DNA of 53,336 nucleotides from Mycobacterium sp. E787 (GCF_001668725.1 NZ_LZKL01000017.1:1-53336), one strand, 5' to 3'; shown: positions 1 to 10,195, counted from the first letter of the stretch. Notes: generated by a model not told the origin, from the letters alone. Numbers and translations are program-made.

Positions 1-61
1 GTTCTGCAGGAAGGCGAAGGCGTCGTCCAGCTCCTGGTCGTTGGTGATCAGCGCGCCGCCC
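1..61 (-). repeat. Exact inverted copy of an internal metB segment at the window edge
   Basis: Bases 1-61 are the exact reverse complement of 1511-1571, inside metB, with no mismatch; identity stops at base 62. The join falls in a GC-rich run where pra's Pro codons resemble the metB sequence, so a few bases of microhomology bridge it. From base 62 onwards the sequence is ordinary pra. This looks like a fold-back at a contig end more than a biological duplication, but sequence alone cannot decide. Confidence 0.9.
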
Positions 62-598
62 CCGTCGTCCGGCGGCTACGCGCCGCCCCCACCCGGGCCG
101 GCGATCCGCGCCCTGCCGACGGAGTCCTACACGCCGTGGGTCACCAGGGTGCTGGCCTTCCTCATCGACAACATCCCGGCCGCGGTCCTGGTCGGCATCG
201 GCGTCCTCGTGCAGGGCCTGACCACGCAGCAGTCGTGCGTCAGCGACGTCAACCAGTACAGCGTCAACCAGTACTGCGTCAGCCAGCCCAGCGGCCTCGG
301 CATGCTGGTGTATTGGCTGACCGTCCTGCTGGCGATCGCCTACCTGGTGTGGAACTACGGCTACCGCCAGGGCACCACCGGCTCGAGCATCGGCAAGTCG
401 GTGATGAAGTTCAAGGTGGTCAGCGAGGTCACCGGCCAGCCGATCGGTTTCGGGATGTCGGTCGTGCGCCAGCTCGCGCACTTCGTCGACCAGGTCATCT
501 GCTACATCGGTTACCTGTTTCCGCTCTGGGACGCCAAACGGCAAACGTTGGCGGACAAGATCATGACGACGGTGTGCCTGCCGATCGAACAGGCCTGA
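2..598 (+). CDS. pra: Proline-rich antigen (Pra) / RDD-family membrane protein, 5'-truncated
   Basis: Integral membrane protein of the RDD family, matching the C-terminal part of mycobacterial proline-rich antigen Pra (Rv1078). Genuine homology starts at base 62 with the end of a Pro/Gly/Tyr-rich tract. The RDD domain follows, with hydrophobic segments at about 130-220, 300-360 and 480-530, and the family's conserved stretches around WNYGYRQGTTGSSIGKSV and QTLADKIM near the C-terminus. The normal N-terminus, a long proline repeat, is missing because the window edge carries an inverted metB piece. The frame is open to base 2, but the first 20 codons are chimeric and should not be read as protein. 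Transport or signalling roles are suggested for RDD proteins; nothing here specifies one. Confidence 0.85.
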   Translation, partial: FCRKAKASSSSWSLVISAPPPSSGGYAPPPPGPAIRALPTESYTPWVTRVLAFLIDNIPAAVLVGIGVLVQGLTTQQSCVSDVNQYSVNQYCVSQPSGLGMLVYWLTVLLAIAYLVWNYGYRQGTTGSSIGKSVMKFKVVSEVTGQPIGFGMSVVRQLAHFVDQVICYIGYLFPLWDAKRQTLADKIMTTVCLPIEQA

Positions 599-681
599 AC
601 GGCGCCGAACGGCCGGGCATCACGCGGAGCCCATCCGCCGTTCGGAACCGAGCGCATCGGTCGGTGCGCCGCGGCGCTGGC

Positions 682-753
682 CTATTCGGCGGTGTAGGTC
701 GCGCAGCGGTCGGAAAGGGACAGTTCCGTCGCGGTGGCGCTGTCGGCGGGCAT
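682..753 (-). CDS. Possible 23-aa peptide with a strong Shine-Dalgarno
   Basis: On the minus strand between pra and metB, an ATG at 753 is preceded by GAGGAG with 6 nt spacing, one of the better ribosome sites in the window. The frame gives 23 residues, MPADSATATELSLSDRCATY plus TAE, then TAG. The Ser-Asp-Arg-Cys segment resembles the first part of small actinobacterial zinc-ribbon proteins (DUF7455-like, which continue with a second Cys and a His), so it may be the truncated head of one. It could also be a real short peptide or chance. Nothing else explains the ribosome site. Confidence 0.35.
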   Translation of the reverse strand: MPADSATATELSLSDRCATYTAE

Positions 754-846
754 GGTGGTCTCCTCGGGTTTTTCCAAGCGGGGTCGTGCGCGCGGACACC
801 TCGGACTACCCGGCCACCGATTTTCATCCCGGGCGGGGGCTGTCAC

Positions 847-852
847 TAGGCT
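847..852 (+). promoter_or_regulatory. -10 box TAGGCT for metB, probable leaderless start
   Basis: TAGGCT fits the mycobacterial SigA -10 pattern TANNNT and lies 8 nt before the metB ATG, so the transcript would begin at or next to the start codon. No Shine-Dalgarno is present between them. Confidence 0.55.
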
Positions 853-860
853 ATTCGTCG

Positions 861-2027
861 ATGAGCGAGGACGGCAGCGGGCAGCACCGGTTCCGGGGGC
901 TGGCCACCACAGCCATTCACGCCGGGTATCGGCCCGATCCGGCGACGGGAGCGGTGAACACCCCGATCTACGCAAGCAGCACGTTCGCCCAAGACGGCGT
1001 CGGCGGTCTGCGCGGCGGGTTCGAATACGCCCGCACCGGCAACCCGACCCGGGACGCGCTCGAGGCCTCGCTGGCGGCCGTCGAACAGGGCGCCTTCGGG
1101 CGCGCGTTCGGTTCCGGGATGGCCGCCACCGACTGCGCGCTGCGGGCGATGCTGCGGCCCGGCGACCACGTCGTCATCCCCAATGACGCCTACGGCGGCA
1201 CGTTCCGGCTGATCGACAAGGTGTTCACCAGGTGGAACGTCACCTACACGCCGGTGGCGCTGTCCGATCTGGCGGCCGTGCGCGCCGCGATCACCCCGCA
1301 GACCCGACTGGTGTGGGTGGAAACGCCGACCAATCCGTTACTGACCATCGTCGACATCGCGGCCATCTCGGAAATCGGCCGCGGGAGCTCTGCGAAGGTG
1401 CTGGTGGACAACACCTTCGCCTCCCCGGCGTTGCAGCAGCCGTTGACGCTGGGCGCCGACGTCGTGCTGCACTCGACCACCAAATACATCGGCGGCCACT
1501 CCGACGTGGTGGGCGGCGCGCTGATCACCAACGACCAGGAGCTGGACGACGCCTTCGCCTTCCTGCAGAACAGCGCCGGCGCGGTGCCGGGCCCGTTCGA
1601 CGCCTACCTGACGATGCGCGGCCTGAAGACGCTGGTGCTGCGGATGCAGCGGCACAGCGAAAACGCCTCGGCCGTAGCCGAATTCCTCGCCGGGCACCCC
1701 GCGGTGGGCGCGGTGCTGTACCCGGGCCTGCCCGACCACCCCGGGCACCGGGTCGCCGCAAGGCAGATGCGCGACTTCGGCGGGATGGTCTCGGTGCGCA
1801 TGCGGGGCGGCCGGCCCGCCGCCGAGGAGCTGTGCGCCCGCACCGAGTTGTTCATCCTGGCCGAATCGCTGGGCGGGGTCGAGTCGCTGATCGAGCAGCC
1901 CAGCGCCATGACCCACGCCTCGACGGCCGGCTCACAGCTGGAAGTGCCCGGCGACCTGGTGCGGCTCTCCGTGGGCATCGAGGACGCCGCCGATCTGCTG
2001 GCCGACCTGGAACAGGCGCTGAGCTAG
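861..2027 (+). CDS. metB: Cystathionine gamma-synthase
   Basis: PLP enzyme of the Cys/Met metabolism family that joins an activated homoserine (O-succinyl- or O-acetylhomoserine) to cysteine, giving cystathionine for methionine synthesis in the cytoplasm. The 388-residue product has the family's usual length. It shows the Tyr/Arg cofactor segment EYARTGNPTR, the Gly-Met segment GSGMAATDC, the Asp segment VDNTFASP, the PLP-lysine site STTKYIGGHSDVVGG and the C-terminal SLGGVESLIE substrate segment. ATG 861 was chosen over the upstream GTG at 786 because it follows a -10 box directly and matches the family's N-terminus. Bases 1511-1571 of this gene are repeated inverted at the window edge. Cystathionine gamma-lyase is the main alternative function in this family; the M. 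tuberculosis orthologue (Rv1079) is called MetB. Confidence 0.95.
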   Translation: MSEDGSGQHRFRGLATTAIHAGYRPDPATGAVNTPIYASSTFAQDGVGGLRGGFEYARTGNPTRDALEASLAAVEQGAFGRAFGSGMAATDCALRAMLRPGDHVVIPNDAYGGTFRLIDKVFTRWNVTYTPVALSDLAAVRAAITPQTRLVWVETPTNPLLTIVDIAAISEIGRGSSAKVLVDNTFASPALQQPLTLGADVVLHSTTKYIGGHSDVVGGALITNDQELDDAFAFLQNSAGAVPGPFDAYLTMRGLKTLVLRMQRHSENASAVAEFLAGHPAVGAVLYPGLPDHPGHRVAARQMRDFGGMVSVRMRGGRPAAEELCARTELFILAESLGGVESLIEQPSAMTHASTAGSQLEVPGDLVRLSVGIEDAADLLADLEQALS

Positions 2028-2036
2028 TAGGCCCAC

Positions 2037-2086
2037 CAGACGCAAAAGCTCCCGACACGCCAGGCGCCAGGGGGCTTTTGCGTCTG
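2037..2086. terminator. Bidirectional stem-loop between convergent metB and greA
   Basis: Perfect 13-bp inverted repeat (CAGACGCAAAAGC at 2037-2049, its complement at 2074-2086) around a 24-nt loop, placed exactly between two convergent stop codons. The A/T runs within the arms give a short U-run in either direction, so it can serve both genes. Confidence 0.75.
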
Positions 2087-2097
2087 CTCGCAGTAGA

Positions 2098-2592
2098 TCA
2101 GGAGTGGTAGGGCTCCGCGCTGACAAGCGTGACCTCGACGGTGTTGCCGTTGGGCACGGTGTAGCTGCGGGTCTCGCCCACCTTGGCGTCGATCAGGGCG
2201 CCGCCAAGCGGTGAATTGGGCGAGTACACCTCGAGCTTGCCGTCGTTGACGCCCTCCTGCCGGGTGGCGATCAGGAAGGTCTCGCTGTCGGACTTGTCGC
2301 CGTTGTAGTAGACCTTGACCACCGAACCGGGCAGTGCGACGCCGGACTGCTTGGGCGCTTCGCCGACCTTGGCGTTGTTGAGCAGGTCCTGCAGTTGCCG
2401 GATGCGGGCCTCCTGCTGGCCCTGCTCTTCGCGGGCGGCGTGGTAGCCGCCGTTCTCGCGCAGGTCGCCCTCCTCGCGGCGGTCGTTGATTTCCGCGGCG
2501 ATGATCGGGCGGTTCGCGATCAACTGGTCGAGCTCGGCCTTCAGTCGGTCATGTGACTCCTGAGTCAGCCAGGTCACCTGAGTATCCGTCAT
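2098..2592 (-). CDS. greA: Transcription elongation factor GreA
   Basis: Cleavage factor that enters the RNA polymerase secondary channel and stimulates cutting of backtracked transcripts. The 164 residues comprise an N-terminal antiparallel coiled coil (about 10-80) with the acidic tip segment [20 protein letters not shown], where the two acidic residues that position Mg2+ lie, and a C-terminal FKBP-like domain (about 85-164) with the [14 protein letters not shown] signature. The start is ATG 2592, with AGGAG 8-10 nt upstream. It is transcribed towards metB and stops at the shared terminator. Mycobacteria have related polymerase-channel proteins, but the acidic tip here is the GreA type. Confidence 0.96.
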   Translation of the reverse strand: MTDTQVTWLTQESHDRLKAELDQLIANRPIIAAEINDRREEGDLRENGGYHAAREEQGQQEARIRQLQDLLNNAKVGEAPKQSGVALPGSVVKVYYNGDKSDSETFLIATRQEGVNDGKLEVYSPNSPLGGALIDAKVGETRSYTVPNGNTVEVTLVSAEPYHS

Positions 2593-2802
2593 CTTGTCGT
2601 GCTCCTCGTATTGTCGTTCCGCGTAGTCGCGTAAGCCTGTGAACCCCGCTGCTTGGGGCTACCGCCGCTTCCCGTCCTCACGGCCATTAATGCAGCAATA
2701 CACGGTCCCAGCAGGAACCGTGCATTCACCCATGTTACCACCGCGCAAACAATTGATGACCCGATATTCACTGTTCAACCTTCACTGTGCGGTCGGCGGC
2801 GG

Positions 2803-3237
2803 TCAGGACGGCCGCAGGTAGGCCGGCACGTCGGCGCCGCAGCCGTAGATGTCGGCCATCACCGGCGGCCGGAACGATTTCACCGTCGTCGTCACCTGCA
2901 CCGTGGCCGCATCGGAGGGGGATACCAGCACTTCCCGTCGGCCGGTCTCGCTGCCGTCCTTGGCCCTCACCCGCACGATGCAGTCCACCGGCCGGGACGG
3001 GTCGGATCGCGTCACGCTGATCGTTACCGACGCCGTCTCGTCGTCGATCACCTGGTAACCGGCCAGCGTGCCCGCGACGTCGCTGGTGCCCAGCCGCCGG
3101 TAGCCGACGAACGCGACGACGAGGCCCGCCGCGACCGCCAGCACGGCCAGCCCGATGACCACGCGACGGCGCGGGACGCGCGACAGCCGCGACCGGCCGT
3201 AGCGGGCCTCGGGGCGCGACGGGGGAGTTTCGGTCAT
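2803..3237 (-). CDS. DUF4307-type single-pass membrane protein
   Basis: Small membrane protein, 144 residues, equivalent by position to Rv1081c. A basic cytoplasmic N-terminus (about 1-28) precedes one transmembrane helix (about 30-52, [20 protein letters not shown]) and an extracytoplasmic beta-rich domain with two cysteines (CIVRV and YGCGAD) that could form a disulfide. It fits the actinobacterial DUF4307 family, which has no assigned function. ATG 3237 was preferred to the upstream in-frame start at 3255 because family members begin just before the Arg-rich stretch. It is divergent from mca, and the 144 bp between them must hold both promoters. Confidence 0.8.
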   Translation of the reverse strand: MTETPPSRPEARYGRSRLSRVPRRRVVIGLAVLAVAAGLVVAFVGYRRLGTSDVAGTLAGYQVIDDETASVTISVTRSDPSRPVDCIVRVRAKDGSETGRREVLVSPSDAATVQVTTTVKSFRPPVMADIYGCGADVPAYLRPS

Positions 3238-3381
3238 GCCTGGGTATGCCTGCACTGTGGGCTGTCGGACGCCGGCCGACAGGATGCAACGATCGAAACT
3301 GGAATTATAAGGTCGCTTCTAGCTCTTGTAGCCCTGCAGGGGCGACCAGCGAACCGACTCGGACAACTTGTAAGGGGGCAC

Positions 3382-4254
3382 GTGAGCGAACTGCGGTTGA
3401 TGGCGGTCCACGCACACCCTGACGACGAGTCCAGCAAGGGTGCGGCCACCCTCGCCCGCTACGCCGACGAGGGTCACCGCGTGTTGGTGGTGACGCTGAC
3501 CGGCGGCGAGCGCGGCGACATTCTCAACCCCGCGATGGACCTGCCCGACGTGGTGGAACACATGGCCGAAATCCGCCGGGACGAGATGGCGAAGGCCGCC
3601 GAGATCCTCGGCGTGGAGCACACCTGGCTGGGTTTCATCGACTCCGGGTTGCCCACCGGCGACCCGCCGCCCCCGCTGCCCGACGGCTGCTTCGCGCTGG
3701 TGCCGCTGGAGGAATCGGTCGAGGCGCTGGTGCGCGTGGTCCGCGAGTTCCGGCCGCACGTGATCACCACCTACGACGAGAACGGCGGCTATCCGCACCC
3801 CGACCACATTCGCTGCCATCAGGTTTCGGTCGGCGCCTTCGAGGCGGCCGGCGACTACGCCCGCTTCCCGGACGCCGGCGAGCCGTGGACGGTGTCCAAG
3901 CTGTATTACAACCACGGCTTCCTGCGGGCGCGGATGCAGCTGCTGCACGACGAGTTCGTCAAGCGCGGCCAAGACGGCCCGTTCCAGAAGTGGCTCAAGC
4001 ACTGGGATCCCGAGCACGACCCGTTCGAGTCCCGGGTGACGACGCGGGTCGAGTGCTCGGCGTACTTCAGCCAGCGCGACGACGCCCTGCGCGCGCACGC
4101 CACCCAGATCGACCCCAACGCCGAGTTCTTCGCGGCACCCATCGAATGGCAGCAAAGGCTTTGGCCCACAGAGGAATTCGAGCTGGCGCGCTCCCGCGTG
4201 CCGGTCAGACTGCCCGAGGACGACCTGTTCGCCGGAATCGAGGACGACGGGTGA
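3382..4254 (+). CDS. mca: Mycothiol S-conjugate amidase
   Basis: Zinc amidase that cleaves mycothiol S-conjugates to a mercapturic acid and GlcN-Ins, detoxifying electrophiles and antibiotics in the cytoplasm. It is 290 residues, the usual length. The N-terminal metal motif AHPDDESS (His12, Asp15) and the second motif [10 protein letters not shown] supply the zinc ligands, as in the LmbE/MshB fold. The GTG at 3382 is set by the AAGGGGG ribosome site 4-9 nt upstream; the longer open frame upstream lacks one. The last base pairs overlap the start of the next gene (GTGA), so mca, the small membrane protein and the thioredoxin-fold protein form one operon, as in M. tuberculosis. MshB is the close alternative, but length and neighbourhood fit Mca. 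Confidence 0.95.
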   Translation: MSELRLMAVHAHPDDESSKGAATLARYADEGHRVLVVTLTGGERGDILNPAMDLPDVVEHMAEIRRDEMAKAAEILGVEHTWLGFIDSGLPTGDPPPPLPDGCFALVPLEESVEALVRVVREFRPHVITTYDENGGYPHPDHIRCHQVSVGAFEAAGDYARFPDAGEPWTVSKLYYNHGFLRARMQLLHDEFVKRGQDGPFQKWLKHWDPEHDPFESRVTTRVECSAYFSQRDDALRAHATQIDPNAEFFAAPIEWQQRLWPTEEFELARSRVPVRLPEDDLFAGIEDDG

Positions 4255-4524
4255 ATCACTACCTGGTCGGGTTGATCGCGGACGGACCGCACAATCACGG
4301 GCCCGACTTCGGCAAGGCCAGCCCGGTGGGCCTGCTGGTCGTGGTGCTGCTGCTGATCGCCACCCTGTTCCTGCTGCGCTCGATGAATCGGCAGCTGAAG
4401 AAGGTGCCGAAAACGTTCGACCCCGAACATCCCGAACCCGATCAGGCGGCCGACGAGGGCACCGACACGGTCGGTAAGGAGCCCGGGCGGCCCGACCATC
4501 CCGCGGGGGGACCAGGTTCCGGCG

Positions 4525-4538
<14 letters not shown>
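4251..4538 (+). CDS. Small single-pass membrane protein of the mca operon (Rv1083-like)
   Basis: A 95-residue protein with one strong transmembrane helix (about 24-43, [20 protein letters not shown]) and an acidic, Pro-rich cytoplasmic tail. It starts at GTG 4251 inside the mca stop codon and ends 14 bp inside the next gene, so it is translationally coupled on both sides. Mycobacterial orthologues always lie next to mca, but no function is known. The short N-terminus before the helix carries a His-rich patch ([13 protein letters not shown]). Confidence 0.85.
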
Positions 4539-6558
<2,020 letters not shown>

Positions 6559-6567
6559 CCCGGCGGT

Positions 6568-6573
6568 TACCCT
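6568..6573 (+). promoter_or_regulatory. -10 box TACCCT before the isomerase gene
   Basis: TANNNT box 7 nt before the ATG at 6581 with no Shine-Dalgarno in between; a leaderless transcript is likely. Confidence 0.5.
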
Positions 6574-6580
6574 GCGTCCC

Positions 6581-6964
6581 ATGCCGAATCCCACGGACAG
6601 GGTCCAAGCGATCACCGAGACCGTCAACCGTTACATCGAGCTGGTCGCCAAGGGCAGCGCCGACGACATCGTCGAGCTGTACGCCGACGACGCGACCGTC
6701 GAGGACCCGGTCGGGGGCGAGGTGCACATCGGGCGCCGGGCGATCCGCGGTTTCTACGCCGCAGTCAGCGACGTGCAGCGCGAATGCGAGCTGGTGACCC
6801 TGCGGGTGGCCGGCAACGAGGCGGCCTTCCAGTTCCGCCTGACGGTGACCGCGGGCGAGCACCGGATGGTGATCGAGCCGATCGACGTGATGGTCTTCGA
6901 CGACCGCGGCAAGGTCACCGCCATGAAGGCCTACTGGTCGTCGGCCGACGTGACGCAGCTGTAG
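6581..6964 (+). CDS. Delta5-3-ketosteroid isomerase-like protein (NTF2/SnoaL fold)
   Basis: A 127-residue NTF2-fold protein closely resembling steroid delta-isomerases, which shift the C5-C6 double bond of 3-keto-5-ene steroids to C4-C5. The catalytic triad is in place: Tyr18 (RYIEL), Asp42 as the general base (TVEDPVGGE) and Asp102 completing the oxyanion hole (EPIDVMVF). The segment NEAAFQFRLTV also matches the family. Start ATG 6581 follows a -10 box directly. It follows the thioredoxin-fold gene by 22 bp but has its own promoter. I do not recall an equivalent at this position in M. tuberculosis. The 3-beta-HSD at 26.5-27.6 kb would make the matching substrate, but the two genes are not linked. 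Confidence 0.8.
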   Translation: MPNPTDRVQAITETVNRYIELVAKGSADDIVELYADDATVEDPVGGEVHIGRRAIRGFYAAVSDVQRECELVTLRVAGNEAAFQFRLTVTAGEHRMVIEPIDVMVFDDRGKVTAMKAYWSSADVTQL

Positions 6965-6968
6965 CCCG

Positions 6969-7721
6969 TCAGGCCGGGTGGCCGACGTAGAAGACCGCGA
7001 GCCACATGGCGATGTAGTGCAGGATCGCCGCGACCACGGTGAAGGCGTGGAAGAACTCGTGATAGCCGAACGTCTTCGGCCACGGGTCCGGCCAGCGCAG
7101 CCCGTAGAGCAGGCCGCCGATGCTGTAGAACGCGCCGCCGACGGCGAGCAGCACCATCGCCGCCACCCCGGCGACGTGGATGATCGTCGGCGCGTACCAG
7201 ACCGCCACCCAGCCCAATAGCAGGTAGAGCGGCACGCCCACCCAGCGCGGCGCCGACGGCCAGCACACCTTCAACGCGATGCCGGCCAGCGCGCCGCCCC
7301 ACACGATCCACATCACCAGGCGCCCGTCCGCGGGCGGCATGGCCAGCATCGCGAACGGCGTGTAGCTGCCGGCGATGAACAGGAAGATCATCGAATGGTC
7401 GAGCCGCTTCATCAGGTTCCGGCTCTTCGCGGATTTCCAGGTGACCCGGTGGTAGGTGGCGCTGACGCCGAACATCGCCACCGTGGCCAGGGCGTAGGCG
7501 AACGTCGTCAGCCCCGCACGGGTGGACGCCACCGCCCACGACACCGACACCAGGCTCGCGCCGCAGACGACCGCCAGCCACGCCGAGTAGAAGTGGATCC
7601 AACCGCGCATGCGCGGCTTCGACACGGTCTGCGCGGCACCCTCGACGAGTTGTTCGACGGGATTGCCGGGTGCGAGCGCCTCTGGCTCCGCGTTGGGGGA
7701 CGTGCTGGTTCTGCTGCTCAT
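6969..7721 (-). CDS. Haemolysin-III / PAQR-family membrane protein (Rv1085c-like)
   Basis: A 250-residue seven-helix membrane protein of the haemolysin-III/progestin-receptor (PAQR) superfamily. Conserved metal-site motifs are present: SATYHRVTW in the second helix region, [16 protein letters not shown] after it, and [16 protein letters not shown] near the C-terminus. The family is thought to be zinc-dependent amide hydrolases, but the bacterial members lack a proven substrate. ATG 7721 was chosen because AGGAG lies 4-8 nt upstream; an in-frame start 32 codons earlier lacks a site. Its 3' end faces the isomerase gene with 4 bp between stop codons. Confidence 0.88.
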   Translation of the reverse strand: MSSRTSTSPNAEPEALAPGNPVEQLVEGAAQTVSKPRMRGWIHFYSAWLAVVCGASLVSVSWAVASTRAGLTTFAYALATVAMFGVSATYHRVTWKSAKSRNLMKRLDHSMIFLFIAGSYTPFAMLAMPPADGRLVMWIVWGGALAGIALKVCWPSAPRWVGVPLYLLLGWVAVWYAPTIIHVAGVAAMVLLAVGGAFYSIGGLLYGLRWPDPWPKTFGYHEFFHAFTVVAAILHYIAMWLAVFYVGHPA

Positions 7722-7841
7722 GTCTCCTGTTGCCTCGCCTTGGCCGTTAACAATCAACAGTAGCCGCGAACGACCGTGACACGCTGTCGGACGTGCGGTG
7801 GTTCGCCGCGAATCCACCCCGGAATTTGACGCCGCTCACAG

Positions 7842-7847
7842 TAGTGT
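7842..7847 (+). promoter_or_regulatory. -10 box TAGTGT for the Z-prenyl synthase gene
   Basis: TANNNT box 8 nt before GTG 7856. A GGAG sits between box and start, so either a leaderless or a very short-leader transcript is possible. Confidence 0.45.
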
Positions 7848-7855
7848 GGAGCTTC

Positions 7856-8644
7856 GTGGAGATCATCCCGCCGCGGCTCAAGGAGCCGTTGTACCGCGTC
7901 TACGAGCTGCGGCTGCGGCAGGGTCTGGCGGCCTCCAAGTCCGAACTTCCGCGCCACATCGCGGTGCTGTGCGACGGGAATCGGCGCTGGGCGCGCAATG
8001 CGGGCTACGACGACGTCAGCTATGGCTACCGGATGGGCGCCGTCAAGATCGCCGAAATGCTGCGGTGGTGCCAGGAGGCCGGCATCGAGATGACGACCGT
8101 GTACCTGCTGTCCACCGAAAACCTGCAGCGCGATCCCGACGAGCTGGCCGGGCTGATCGAGATCATCACCGACGTGGTGGAGGAGATCTGCGCACCGGCC
8201 AACCGCTGGAGCGTGCGGACCGTCGGTGACCTCGGGCTGATCGGCGAGGAGCAGGCCCGCCGGGTGCGCGATGCGGTCGAGTCCACACCGGCCGTGGCCC
8301 AGTTCCACGTCAACGTCGCGGTCGGCTACGGCGGCCGTCGCGAGATCGTCGACGCGGTACGGGCGCTGCTGAGCAAGGAACTCGCCAACGGCGCCACCGC
8401 CGAGGAACTCATCGAGGCGGTGACCGTCGACGGCATCTCCGAAAACCTGTACACCTCAGGGCAACCCGACCCCGACCTGGTCATCCGGACCTCGGGGGAG
8501 CAGCGGTTGTCGGGATTTCTGCTGTGGCAGAGCGCCTACTCGGAGATGTGGTTCACGGAGGCGCACTGGCCCGCCTTCCGGCGCGTCGATTTCCTGCGGG
8601 CGCTGCGCGACTACAGCCAGCGACACCGTAGGTACGGCAAGTAG
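7856..8644 (+). CDS. Short-chain (2Z,6E)-farnesyl diphosphate synthase
   Basis: Cis-prenyltransferase, 262 residues, nearly identical in length and sequence to Rv1086, which adds one isopentenyl unit to geranyl diphosphate to give omega,E,Z-farnesyl diphosphate, a precursor of decaprenyl phosphate for arabinan and peptidoglycan carriers. The catalytic Asp40 lies in VLCDGNRRWARN. The substrate-binding segments YLLSTENLQRDPDEL and DLVIRTSGEQRLSGFLLWQS and the C-terminal WPAFRRVDFLRALRDYSQR are all intact. GTG 7856 starts at the family N-terminus. The enzyme should sit on the cytoplasmic face of the membrane. Long-chain decaprenyl diphosphate synthase (UppS) is the paralogous alternative and is normally encoded elsewhere. 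Confidence 0.93.
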   Translation: MEIIPPRLKEPLYRVYELRLRQGLAASKSELPRHIAVLCDGNRRWARNAGYDDVSYGYRMGAVKIAEMLRWCQEAGIEMTTVYLLSTENLQRDPDELAGLIEIITDVVEEICAPANRWSVRTVGDLGLIGEEQARRVRDAVESTPAVAQFHVNVAVGYGGRREIVDAVRALLSKELANGATAEELIEAVTVDGISENLYTSGQPDPDLVIRTSGEQRLSGFLLWQSAYSEMWFTEAHWPAFRRVDFLRALRDYSQRHRRYGK

Positions 8645-8678
8645 CCGGTGCCGATCGCAAGCCCTTTCCTATCTGCGC

Positions 8679-8734
8679 CGAACGTGCTCTGATGGCGCGA
8701 TTTTCTCGATTCTCGCGCCGTCAGATCACGCTCG
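8679..8734 (+). terminator. Imperfect 22-bp palindrome after the Z-prenyl synthase gene
   Basis: Arms 8679-8700 and 8713-8734 pair at 19 of 22 positions around a 12-nt loop. It begins 34 bp after the stop codon, so a terminator role is likely. The arms share the CGAxCGTG end motif seen in the palindromes at 43.9 and 51.4 kb. Confidence 0.55.
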
Positions 8735-8803
8735 GCGAACCTAAGCCGGCGTAGCCGGTAGCAGCGGGTCGGCACGAATCCGGCCACATGCCACACTGGA
8801 TTC

Positions 8804-10183
8804 ATGGCTGCGCTGTCGGCTGTGGTGTTCACGCTGAGCGGATGGCTGGGGTTGTACCTGCTGGCCCGCGACCCGCGTAAGCCGGTGCTGGCGCTGGCGG
8901 CGGCGGGGTTGTGTGGCTTCGCGGTGGTGGTGGCGCTGGACGCGGTGCGCTCGGTCGACGCCCCGCGCCTCGCGGCGCTCGGCGGCCTGGAGATCTACCT
9001 GGCCGCCGTGCCCAGCGTGGCGTGGTTCGCGGTGTTGGTCGAGCTGTCCCGGCCGGGCGACCACTGGCGGGCACGCACGGGGGAGTTGTTGCTCGTCGGC
9101 GGTGTCGGTGCGCTCACGCTGGTCGGGGCGGCGATGGCCGGCAGCGTCGAGGGTCCGCTGCGGCCGGGCCACCTGCTGATGATGGCGGTGATCTCGATGT
9201 CGACGCTTGGGGCGATGGTCGTAGCGGTGCGCCGGCATGCCCAGCCGACACCGGTCGCCGGTGTGGTCGTGATGGCGACCCTGTTCTTCGCCCTGGCCAA
9301 CGCCATCCTGATCATCCCGCTCGGTCTGGTGCCCAGCTGGCTGGCCCTGGCGTCGACGGGGTTCGACGTCCTGGCGCTCGGCGTGGCGGTGGCCCTGTGG
9401 GACGCCTTCGACGAGGGCCAGGCACTGCGCGCCGACATGCTGCGCTCGTTCGCCGGCTGTTCGGCCGTGGCCACGCTGTTCGGCGGGCAGGCGCTGATCG
9501 GGTTGGCGCTGACCCGGCACCAGCCCGCGACGCAGCTCGTGCTGACGGCCTTGCTGTTCACCACGCTGACGATCGCGATCACCGTGCAGGTGCTGGCCGA
9601 TCCGCTGGCCGGGTTGCTGGACCGGCTGGCGTTCTCGAAGTCGCCCGCCCTGCGGGCCGACCGGGCCGCCCTGCGGCACACGGGGGCGGCGTTGCCGCTG
9701 CGCTCGCCCGATCCGCTCGGCGACCTTCGGGACGTCGACGACGACACCTTCGCCAGGCTCACCCGCCGCGCGCTGGGCCACTACGCCGACCTGACCAAGC
9801 TGGTCGCCAGCCCGCTGACCGCGCTGCCGGTGATCGACGACCGGCTGGCCGCGCGGGGCGCGCCCGATCACCCGCTGGAGCGGGCCAACGAGCTCAAGGC
9901 TGTCCTCGCCGACGGTATCGCGCGGCTGAAACCCCGCAACGCCGGCGATTTCGGCACCACCGAGGAGTGGCGCTACTACAACTCCCTGTACTTCCCCTAC
10001 GTCGTCGGCGTCCGCGCGTACGCGCAGAACGCCACCGCCGCCGGGCTGGATCCGACCGCCCGGCAGGCCTGGCAGTGGCTGGTCACCGAGGTCCCGCAGC
10101 GTTCGTTGCACAACTGGCAAAACGCCGCGGCGCGCCTGATCGCCGCCGATCTGCGCGGGGTCAGCCTGACGCGACCGGCGTAA
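8804..10183 (+). CDS. Unrecognised polytopic membrane protein with cytoplasmic C-terminal domain
   Basis: I do not recognise this 459-residue protein. About eight or nine hydrophobic helices fill residues 1-260, for example AALSAVVFTLSGWLGLYLLA at the N-terminus, HLLMMAVISMSTLGAMVVAV near 125-145 and LTALLFTTLTIAITVQVLA near 235-255. The last 190 residues look soluble and alpha-helical, with a distinctive aromatic segment EEWRYYNSLYFPYVVGVRAY and a closing QAWQWLVTEVPQRSLHNWQN. The layout resembles the membrane sensor halves of 7TM signalling proteins, but there is no kinase, cyclase or HAMP signature. ATG 8804 follows CACACT by 6 nt, a poor -10 match. I recall no equivalent at this spot in M. 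tuberculosis. It stands alone, 51 bp before the methyltransferase gene. Confidence 0.7.
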   Translation: MAALSAVVFTLSGWLGLYLLARDPRKPVLALAAAGLCGFAVVVALDAVRSVDAPRLAALGGLEIYLAAVPSVAWFAVLVELSRPGDHWRARTGELLLVGGVGALTLVGAAMAGSVEGPLRPGHLLMMAVISMSTLGAMVVAVRRHAQPTPVAGVVVMATLFFALANAILIIPLGLVPSWLALASTGFDVLALGVAVALWDAFDEGQALRADMLRSFAGCSAVATLFGGQALIGLALTRHQPATQLVLTALLFTTLTIAITVQVLADPLAGLLDRLAFSKSPALRADRAALRHTGAALPLRSPDPLGDLRDVDDDTFARLTRRALGHYADLTKLVASPLTALPVIDDRLAARGAPDHPLERANELKAVLADGIARLKPRNAGDFGTTEEWRYYNSLYFPYVVGVRAYAQNATAAGLDPTARQAWQWLVTEVPQRSLHNWQNAAARLIAADLRGVSLTRPA

Positions 10184-10195
10184 CGCCGCGGCGGG

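Noticed and set aside
786..860. Upstream GTG start for metB
   Set aside because: The added 25 residues have no similarity and the -10 box at 847-852 lies within them.
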